DNA of 27,820 nt from positions 76,920 through 104,739 of the forward strand of contig KN885523.1 in NCBI GenBank assembly GCA_000934455.1, given 5' to 3'. Position 1 is the stretch's first letter. Each line of letters begins with the position of its first letter. Below are positions 19,552-27,820 of this stretch, one piece after another. The notes beneath the pieces were generated by a model. It searched no databases. It was not told the origin of the DNA and saw only the letters and a list, made by a program, of their open reading frames with translations. The translations under genes and the position numbers were made by a program. This DNA is from Apostichopus parvimensis. Lineage: Eukaryota; Echinodermata; Holothuroidea; Aspidochirotida; Stichopodidae.

Positions 19552-21564
19552 TAACAAAAATGACAAGAGAAATTACATGGGTCAATAATAGCGACAACAG
19601 AATAATTTTCTGAACAATTAAGTGAAGGAAAACAAGACTACTAAATATCTTTTTGGAAGTATCGGATTAATATTCGCACGAGATTATAAGTCAAATTGCT
19701 ACTATATTACAATATTATTCATTTGTATAACGTACCGGTAACTGCGACCGGATCAGTGACACAGTAAGGTGCGCATGAGCAGTTATTAAGACTAAGTGAT
19801 AAAACAATTATGATGTACCGCGATGTCTTTGAACATATTGTATGAAACCAAAATTAGAAACAAATGTACAACTCTCAAAAATGGTTATTTAAACATCGTC
19901 TGTGCAACTATAGGTAATATAGAAATGGGATGGATTTTTGAGAGGGCAGTATACATATCTATCTACGACTCTGTGTATACCAATTGTCATTAACTAAGGA
20001 AATCCGACCCAATCAGGTATAAGTGTGGTGTGATTGTAAAGAGGCATAAATAAATACATTGCAGTGAACTGTGCATTGCTTTGTGGTGATCTAAGACGTT
20101 GAATACATATAACATTAGTTCTCGATATGAAATTAAAAAAATATGAAACAAACTTGAAAACAAGAACAAGTAAAAAAAAACCTGTACATGCTTTAATTAC
20201 TCCGTTCGTCTTCTCAATGCACTATATTTAAAAATTTGCTATACGTATACACTACAGGCTATACGAGGTACTGACTTGAATGCCTTAGCCTAATTTGCTT
20301 ACATGAGTGTTAGTCACCGAACACAGAGCAACATGTAATTCTGAGAACCACAATGCCATTCTAGCCAAGAACGTCAGGCTTTGCTCTTTCAAAATTTGTT
20401 TTTATTATCTCATCGGTTTTCTTGTGATTTATTTTGTAACTTGGCAAAGCTATTGAAACCGCTGATTTGTAACACAGATAAACTACATCAAACAAGTTCG
20501 TCTTTTACAGTTGTTTTGATCAGTTTCTTGCCCTTCTTTCTTACTGAATTCTTTTATTGAAATTTAAATCCTAAACAAGCCTTCCGCTAAAAAAGAGAAA
20601 GAAAAAGAGAGCTGAGGATATTATCAACGGTGTGTGCACTTCTTGTTGCTATCAATATATAAATTTGACAAACAACTAATTTGTCAACCATGTTTTTTCG
20701 ACTGTGCATTGTAATACAAAAGACAGATATCACCCGTTCACAAAAGCAAAGATCTTTATAATGAACAATATAACAGGCAGTATTAACCTATATATAAGCC
20801 CGGCTTATTTGAACGGTTGAACACTGAAAATGAGAACGTAACAAACTGACAAACCATTTGTACAGCGTGACCTTTGGAAGTGCGAGAGAAATGTTAAACA
20901 ACAGTATAATTTTATTGTATAGAGTAATCTTGACTAGCCTATCGAATATGCGAGTATAGGCCTACACGTGTAATCTTAATACTCTGGAAACTTTCACTTA
21001 TCCGGCGTCTGAAGGGGTTGTGGCAGGGGGGGGGGGGGGGGAGACACAATGAGACGGACGAAGCAGTAACATCGGGACAAACAGAAACAAACATTTACTC
21101 AAAGCAATAGCTAATAGTCAGACTTACTAACAAATTTGGTGAGTGAGAACTCCTCAAATATTTTTTTTTAGTGCACTAACATTTTCCCTTCAAACTGTTC
21201 AACTGGATTGAACAGAACGATCGGTAGCCTATACATATATATTTGCCAATATTTGGCAATATATGCCAATGTTGTATTTTGTAATGAAAAGCAACTGGTT
21301 CGGTTAAGATTCATTTGTTCTCTGCCTAAAATGGGAACAGCGTACAGCGGGGTAGTTGGGGACTAAATAAGGTTTGAACTGTTGGTGTAGGCCTACTGGC
21401 CGTCTCTCCCTCAAAACCTTAAGCCCTTTCGTTTGCAAAATAATACCACTGTCGAGATGAGAAGAGAGAGGAAATTAAACGTTTTTTTTTCTCTTTTACC
21501 AGGTATCATTGTTACTAAGTTATAGAACATCCCAGCTTGTTTCACTGGATATACCTTTACTGAT
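19552..21564. other. Upstream region of the EGF gene, no gene recognised
   Basis: Likely contains the 5' untranslated exon and promoter. A possible donor on the minus strand (TTACCG then GTACGT, exon end near 19737) lies about 185 bases before the coding acceptor; this is weak. A G16 tract sits at 21026-21041, and an AT-rich imperfect hairpin around TTGCCAA/TTGGCAA lies near 21240-21266. No convincing TATA box could be tied to a start site. Confidence 0.4.
21026..21041. repeat. Poly-G tract
   Basis: A run of 16 G residues. Its length is likely variable or error-prone. Confidence 0.9.
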
Positions 21565-21573
21565 GTCCGGTAT

Positions 21574-21830
21574 GCCTAATTTTTATTCCTAGGACGGATA
21601 AGGGTTTCAGGTTTTTCAGGAATTTACAAATTCGTTTTAAATCAGAGTTAGGGTTTAAAAAGTGGGTTAGGGATCTAACACATATGACAATAAAGAATTA
21701 TCGTTCATAATCTGGGGTCAAAACTAGGAAAAAAGTTTCAGGACATGTTTTTTGAAAAAGCGTCAGATGTATGGAATCCAGGGATTTGATTGGCCGATGC
21801 CCTTATTCGTCCTAGGAAAAGAAATTACTC
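21574..21830. mobile_element. MITE with 9-bp target duplication, 257 bp
   Basis: The ends form imperfect inverted repeats of about 30 bases sharing the block CCTAGGACG-(G/A)-ATAAGGG. Perfect 9-bp direct repeats gtccggtat flank them at 21565-21573 and 21831-21839. A 9-bp duplication is typical of Mutator-like elements; an 8-bp reading (tccggtat) would also allow hAT. There is no coding capacity. Two GTTAGGG words occur inside. Confidence 0.65.
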
Positions 21831-21874
21831 GTCCGGTATAAACCATGCTATAAAGGCCTATGCTTGAATTGCGC

Positions 21875-21925
21875 GTCGAATACACTGATCTGTACACTGT
21901 TAGTGTACAGATCAGTGGTCGAATA
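21875..21925. repeat. 35-bp perfect hairpin between perfect 8-bp direct repeats
   Basis: Direct repeats gtcgaata (21875-21882 and 21918-21925) bracket a 16-bp inverted repeat, CACTGATCTGTACACT, with a 3-base loop GTT (21883-21917). The layout is that of a very small insertion with a target-site duplication, starting 36 bases after the right-hand direct repeat of the MITE at 21574-21830. Confidence 0.85.
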
Positions 21926-23637
21926 GCATTGCTTTATACCGCCACTGCACTCAGTCACAAGCTATAGAAACAATGTCAGTCAAACGAGAGAAGAACGTGT
22001 TTGTATTTTAGTTAACGCTAGGCGGAACAATGTTGACTTTGAGATCCTTTGTTCGTTTTTGGGGTTATGTAGATAAACGTCATTGCAAGAATCAAGTTTT
22101 CTTGCGACTTGAGGTGTCCAGCAGTTCTTTGTTATGGAAAGTAACGAACCAACGTTTGTCCTTGCACTTTCGCAATTCTTTTACCCACCGTGCATGCGGA
22201 GGGTGAACCAACTTCTCTTTTATATGACTTATATTATCAGTGAAATATATGATAGAAAAATATGAAATCTTGCAAAACATAAGCTACATCTCAGTCTTGC
22301 AGAAAAACAATGTGCAAGTATTCTCATTTTTGTATCCTTCTTGTTCCTCTCCCGGCCCTTTCCTCTCAAGTTCCCACTTCTTGTGTATGTGTTTGGGGGT
22401 GGGGTGGTGGGGTGGTGGGGTGGTGGGGTGTGGTTGGAGTATATACCGACCTTGTATAAATACACATATAGTAAAATGTTGCGCGACACATAATTGCAGA
22501 TGGTTTGCGGGAATGTACATCTAACTTATGACTTTATTAGTTATTGCCCAGTTACAAAATAACACGACACTGGGCGTCGATAGCAGTGCAGGACTCGGGG
22601 CTTGGGGACACTACCGAAGTTTCAATGGCATCGACGCCACTAATCGAGTTACGCACAACACGAAACCGCTTTGAAAGCCAATCAATATCTTCAAGTTAGA
22701 CTTTAAGCTGATAAGTTCCCCTAAACCTTTCCCAATGCGGCATTATACAATTAATTTCAGAGCAGTTTAAACAGTTTAAACATAGTTACAGCCGAAATTT
22801 CGAAGAAGTTTCACAGTGTGGAGATCAAAGAGTTCAAATATGGAAAATAAAGTTTCGAAGTTGTCCGAAGTTTTGAGGAAAACCGTGGAAAAGTTTATAT
22901 AAAGGTCGGAATAACGGGACGTTTGTCAACGATTTTAAATATAATGCCATAGAACCCGACTTTGAGATGCAATAGTCAAAATTGTAATAACTGACAATCG
23001 AAATTACGAGATTCTGTGTATAAAAAAGTCTGGCATAAAGTGAAAAAAAAATGATGAAAAAAGTGAAGAAAACTAAAGAACGAAAGTTTTAGAAAGCAGT
23101 TGAAATTGTGAGATAAATGATCTGGGCCTGCACCGTAAAGCATATGTACTGTCATGAAATCTTCTGAGAAAGAACCCCAAATCCCACCGGTTCATAAATC
23201 ATGTCATTTTGGCTATAGCACACCCTACATTCCTATACAGTATTATCAACATATGTCACTCACATAAAGATATTTAGTATACAGAACGACGTTCAATTTT
23301 GTTAGTTTGAAAAGTGAAAGTGTGTATAACCTATATAGCCTAACATTGAACACGTGACGCATGTGGTAAAAATCAGAACAGCTAATGATGCGTCAGGCGT
23401 TTCAAGCATCCAGAACGTATAGTATATAATATATATATACATATACGTACTATTTTATACGGTACGCTAGCAGGATTTCCCCGGCATAATCTCGCATGCA
23501 AGGTAAGTTTAGTGAGATTGTGAATCAAATCTGAATAAAACTCGTTTCATATATATATGATGCAGTATTCAAATACGCATTTTAGGTTTCAGTATTTTTC
23601 TCAGTCTGTTTACCGTTTACCTCATATATCCATGCAT
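21926..23637. other. Intergenic, no gene recognised
   Basis: Contains the GGTGGGGT repeat (22394-22433). A short inverted pair GGCGTCGAT/ATCGACGCC lies about 22573-22640 with no clear target duplication. Otherwise AT-rich unique sequence with no supported exon. Confidence 0.5.
22394..22433. repeat. G-rich GGTGGGGT minisatellite
   Basis: Four to five near-identical GGTGGGGT units with many G runs on the plus strand. It could form a G-quadruplex (inference). Confidence 0.8.
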
Positions 23638-23905
23638 GGGGGCGAATCCAGATTTGAAGATGGACGGGGTGTGTTCATGAGGGGGTTGAGCCGATTGCCT
23701 TGAAGGGGTTTCTCAGGAGGGGGGGGGGGGTCCTCCCCAGAAAGAAATGAAAGTTAAGACGTGAAGTGGAGCATTGTGCGGCATATTTAGGCTATAAGTT
23801 AGGTCTATTATTAGGATACACGCATGGTTATACTAATAACTATAGTCTTAAAATGGTTGTTAATGGGTGTACAACCCACACCCCATCTCCGCCTGGAGTT
23901 GTGCC
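23638..23905. mobile_element. Possible decayed MITE
   Basis: The left end begins GGGGGCGAATCCAG and has GATGG and GGGGTGTG blocks. The reverse complement of the right end has GGCACAACTCCAG, GAGATGG and GGTGTG in the same order, suggesting imperfect terminal inverted repeats. No target duplication is visible, so borders are approximate. Confidence 0.3.
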
Positions 23906-26153
23906 TACATTAGCATACGTCAGATGCCATTGACAATGAGTCTACAATCCTAAACATTCATAACATTGGAAGAGTAACGATGCTTTCCGAAGATGTATTG
24001 TCTTGCAAATGAGCAAATGCCATAATTAAGCTCAATAATTAACAACGCATGATCTGCCCATGGTAAAGTTCTAATGTTGTTCAGTCTCTTCCGGGTGTTC
24101 ACATCTTCAAACGCTGTTTCCGCAAACCTTTCAAATCGATGTGAATTTCAGTACAGAATCAGACATCGGAGGGTGAATGGTTCGTTAAGGGGAAGTCCCT
24201 GAATAATGTAACGTAATGCAAACTGGGTAATTTCTACACTGAATTTAGAAAGGTTTGCTAAGAATTATGAATACAACTATTTGCGGTTTGGCTTCAGTGT
24301 TCGACGCTTACGCAAACATGCATGTCCTTTCATGCTGACAAACGTAAGAAACTTTCCAGCTACTTCCTCCTTAGTAGGAAACTCGCTTGCCATGCAAATT
24401 CATTAATGCCACGAAAAAATCAAGTATATAAATGGGATATGATATTTGGCAGGAACGCAATCAATGGACAGTACATTTTTAAAAATCGTGGTGATGAGAT
24501 AAGCCTCGCTGTAGGCTATACCCTGTGCAATTGTAATGAGTTACATATATTTGCTTGGTGCAGACTTAAAGGAGAATGATGCAATAACCACACTTTGGAG
24601 GGAAATGAACACAACGTTGTTGACATATGTAGATATAATGTTCTTAAAGGATGGAAAATATTCATTTGCTTCATGAAGACGGTAAATACCGCAGGAGAGA
24701 TTCTCTCCTTTTCCCTTTCATGAAAAGAGAAGAAAGGAGAACTACATGAAATAATCTCATTCTGGCACTGAGACCTATTTGGTCTAGGCCTATATACTAA
24801 ATGTTGGTCCACAGCTCCCCATCCCGCCACAACCACCCCATCTAAATAACTCCACAATGGCATCCATGCAGCTAGAAAAAAAAATGAAAAGCAAATCCCA
24901 AAACTGCATATAGTCAACATAATGAGACATTATTATATAAGCGGAAAATTACATCCGAAGATGCGTCTTAAACGAAACATTTCGTCTGTTCTCGACCGGT
25001 TATGCCATAATTTCTAGTCTCAAAATTTACAATTTTTGATCTTCAAATGTCGCTCCTATTTTTGGTTATCGAAATGATGAATTTTATTACGAAATTCTAA
25101 CATTGCTTACATTATCAAAATTTTGGACCTTTCAATTTGGATTTTTTTGTAGAATTTCAGCTTTTCGTCGAAATTATTGACTCTTTTTCTCAATATTTTA
25201 AAAACAGTCCAAATTTCGGCACAGTATATATATGTGTAACTTAAAGTTGACCACGGTGATTGCCTGGCACGCAACGTTAATTGCTTATGGGCAATTCCAC
25301 ACGAAAGTAAACATAGCATCAAAAAGTTTCAATGAATTCAACTAAAAGACATTTGGAGTGAAATGAACACTTGAAGTCTATTTTTTAGGACTTGATTTCA
25401 AAATTATTTTTTGGAAGCATTTTGGTACCAAAAATTAAGATTAAGTAATAATCATTTAATAATCATCCAAGAAATGTCATTTATTGTGAAAGTAATATTC
25501 TATTAAAACATAAAAAAAAAAATATGTACAAATGGCATCAATTCCTGTTAGGTAAGAGCTTAGGTCATGAAAACCTGATAGCAAAACTTTTTCTCATTTT
25601 GCATATTTTGTCTCATTTCTGTGATATTTAATAAATCAGCTTATGAAAATATCCTTCCGTTACCGACAAAAAGACATTTTTTATTGCTACAAAATGGCTG
25701 TCACAAGCTGAAAGCTATTGACTGTAATATGTAATGTATATATGTAATACAATATGCATAACCATGAAATGCAATATGCATAACCCTATGTAATGCATAA
25801 CCAAGACACTTACTGTATAGTCTTGTTCAAATACTCGACGTATATTAACAGTTGGAATTTAGGGTGGTGGGCTTCATGTCAACCTTTTAACATGGAATTG
25901 TGTGTGTTTTGTTTTATTTTAATTTTTAAATATCATCAAGTAGCTGTTGTTTATTTTGGAATGAAACAAGTTTCTTGAATATAATGAGTTATGCTAGCTC
26001 TATATTCTTTGATTTGACATTACATTGTACTTTGCAGCAGTTTTCTTGTTGTGTCATTAGTGTAAAAGCACAGTGTTTGTGCAGTTTATATTGAGTAAAC
26101 CTTTTGTCACCAATTATTAACCGACTAAAGTCATGATAATTATGTAAACAAAA
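23906..26153. other. Intergenic, no gene recognised
   Basis: AT-rich, with a small minisatellite at 25750-25802. Open frames at 24322-24579 and 24516-24920 overlap on opposite strands and show no known domain. I see no supported exon. Confidence 0.5.
25750..25802. repeat. Short minisatellite, ATGCATAACC core
   Basis: CAATATGCATAACC at 25750-25763 and 25772-25785, followed by a shortened TAATGCATAACC at 25791-25802. Confidence 0.8.
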
Positions 26154-26207
26154 TGGGTATTTTCAAACGGAAAGTAGTTATAACTACTTTCCGTTTGAAA
26201 ATACCCA
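26154..26207. repeat. 54-bp perfect palindrome
   Basis: Two 27-base arms with no spacer. The left arm starts TGGGTATTTTCAAACGG and the centre is GTTA|TAAC (26180/26181). Every base pairs with its partner. Confidence 0.95.
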
Positions 26208-26208
26208 C

Positions 26209-26250
26209 TTGAGTTTTAGCTAGACTATATATAGTCTAGCTAAAACTCAA
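26209..26250. repeat. 42-bp perfect palindrome
   Basis: Two 21-base arms with no spacer. The left arm starts TTGAGTTTTAGCTAG and the centre is CTATA|TATAG (26229/26230). A single base (26208) separates it from the 54-bp palindrome, with which it shares no sequence. Confidence 0.95.
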
Positions 26251-27820
26251 AGGATTGCATTTTGATCAACTTTAAAACAAAATAACCTTATGAACTTAAC
26301 AGAGGTTAGGAAAAAAACTGTTAAGGTGAAACGCCTTGTCCGTATTACCATCCTTTCGTTATACCGAGCTCATAAATATTCCTATTAACAACAAAAAGGT
26401 ATTCATACATAAAAATATTTCACTATGAAAGCTTGTTTTCATAGTAATGCAATGGTGGCTTTTGTTTGATAGAATTAAGGTAAATGATTGAAATGTGGCA
26501 TATCATTAGTCAAAACGTCCTTTAATTACCATGGAATTACACCAATGTGAAGTATTTATTTGAATGACAATAATCCATGACGATAATGGAATGCATCCCT
26601 CAAATTAGAAAAGTGAGGGGAGGGGGCTGAGAAACCCCTGTCGCTCTTCACTTATCAAAGTGAAGGGGAGCTATCCTCACCCCCCCCCCCCGGCTCATAA
26701 GCCTAGCATATATGTATCCAGAAAAAAAGTTATCGAAGCATATTTAATTGACAAGAATATCCTTAATTATCTTCCCGACCTCCCCTCACTATTACACCAC
26801 TTCCCCCTTCTCCCTACCCTTGCACAGGCTATTTACCTCCGGTCTCAAAAACATCACCTGTGGGTTACCAGCTTCTAAATGAAAAGTACATTAGGTGACT
26901 CGCGTTGCTCGTGATACTTATTTACCCCCTGTTAATGATATAATCAGTTTTTTCTTCAGTCGAAGTGCACAAAAACAGCGATACGTTTTGGGATCTATAC
27001 TATAGATACAATTACTTTGATGTTCAAGAAACATATAGAGGTGTATAAAGTTTTCCCCGGTTTTTTGCCTTTTCAAGACCGCCACTATCATAACAGTTCA
27101 TAACATACGTTACATCTATATGTATACATAACACGAAATTCAGTGACAATGATTTCCATATAGGTTCTAAATCGTTGCAAAGAAGACATTTTACTTACAT
27201 GGCCAGTTTCTTCAATCGTTGATTTATTCAGACTGTTGTTAATCAGAAATGATCCAAGAAACATCAAATACGAAAATGCTGCATCCAGCCAAAACACAAT
27301 GATGATTATAGACTTATCACATATTTCGTCACGACTTTTCCAAGAACAAACCAAGCACCAAGCAAGTCTGTCTTTTAGTCTCTGTTACAGCTGTCTTCGT
27401 TTCCTTTGTACTGACGTTTGCTTTATCATTGCGTTCTTTTTTCTTGTTTTGGATTACAAAAGCCCGGTAAGGTACCGTATAGTCAAAGGCCGTATATACG
27501 GGACCCTTGGAAGCGATACGCTTCGGTGACTTTCACTTAAGCGTGACTCACGTTGGATGTTGACACAGTATACGTATTACACTGTAGAACACAAGGAATC
27601 GGCGTAAACAAAACAAGATGTTGTTATGTTAACCAATATCCTTTTGTGACTTTTTGAAACCACTTTCTGTATAAAAACCGCCAATAATTACAACTAGATC
27701 TGACGAATGTCTGCAAATTTTAGACTGTAATTGATCAAACGAAGACATCTTCCTAGACAATTTGTTTCTATTAACTTGAATGTTACTGTATAGTCTTGAA
27801 TATTTTCATTCCTCCAAGCG
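26251..27820. other. Right end of window, no gene recognised
   Basis: Includes a small hairpin ACTATGAAA/TTTCATAGT near 26422-26445, a C-rich tract (26681-26691) and two isolated donor-like sites: minus strand GCCAT|GTAAGTAAAA near 27199, and plus strand CCCG|GTAAGG near 27467. Either could end a 5' exon of this or a neighbouring gene. Without an acceptor or recognisable protein I do not call one. Confidence 0.4.

Noticed and set aside
22561..22665. Short inverted repeat GGCGTCGAT/ATCGACGCC near two aacacga words
   Set aside because: The direct words are not adjacent to the inverted arms, so the insertion model fails. The arms alone are only nine bases.
24516..24920. Minus-strand 134-codon ORF
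   Set aside because: No domain or signal recognised, and it overlaps another open frame on the opposite strand. Chance in AT-rich DNA is as likely.
26598..26700. G-rich and C-rich stretches that look like terminal inverted repeats
   Set aside because: The order of the blocks is mirrored, not reverse-complementary, so they do not form a proper inverted repeat.
27088..27529. Overlapping ORFs with donor-like ends on both strands
   Set aside because: Good-looking donors near 27199 (minus) and 27467 (plus), but no acceptor partner, conserved domain or second exon in the window.

Overview
The window is animal nuclear DNA. It is AT-rich and intron-dominated, with many small repeats, and its only convincing gene is split into short exons with GT/AG boundaries. 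The gene encodes a secreted or cell-surface protein built from EGF-like repeats (fibropellin / Notch-like class). That class, the tRNA-derived and MITE-type repeats and the base composition suggest a marine invertebrate deuterostome, perhaps an echinoderm. The species assignment is inference. I see no bacterial, phage or organelle genes and no CRISPR.

The gene runs on the minus strand over 1-19548 and leaves the window at base 1. A signal-peptide exon (19463-19548) is followed by fifteen EGF exons: 17351-17470, 14348-14470, 11325-11447, 9948-10061, 9487-9612, 8499-8615, 8176-8304, 7642-7770, 6251-6364, 5383-5514, 4493-4612, 3735-3863, 2010-2117, 1028-1174 and 1-99 (cut by the edge). Every junction is phase 1 and every complete EGF exon is a multiple of three. 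Each exon is therefore a removable or duplicable cassette. The coding part in the window sums to 1915 bases, about 638 residues. The C-terminus (membrane anchor or other domains) is outside.

The main observation is a 3,023-bp direct tandem duplication (11205-14227 and 14228-17250). It copies one EGF exon with its flanking intron DNA and so adds an extra, identical EGF repeat in frame. I found only two base differences between the copies; both lie in the EGF exon and both are silent. A decayed EGF exon (about 7127-7247) sits in another intron and resembles the neighbouring exon 7642-7770. Together these show gain and loss of EGF cassettes in one gene.

Introns and the region upstream of the gene (19552-27820) hold mobile-element remains: hAT-like MITEs at 3323-3691 and 18840-19046, a MITE with a 9-bp target duplication at 21574-21830, tRNA-derived sequences at 4235-4304 and 9068-9140, and a hammerhead-like motif at 4717-4743. 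Two structures are unusual: a 35-bp perfect hairpin between perfect 8-bp direct repeats (21875-21925), and two perfect palindromes of 54 and 42 bp separated by one base (26154-26250). I found no second gene that I can support in 19552-27820. It probably contains the promoter and 5' untranslated exon(s) of the EGF gene.

All exon borders come from splice motifs, reading frame and cysteine spacing. No transcript evidence was available.
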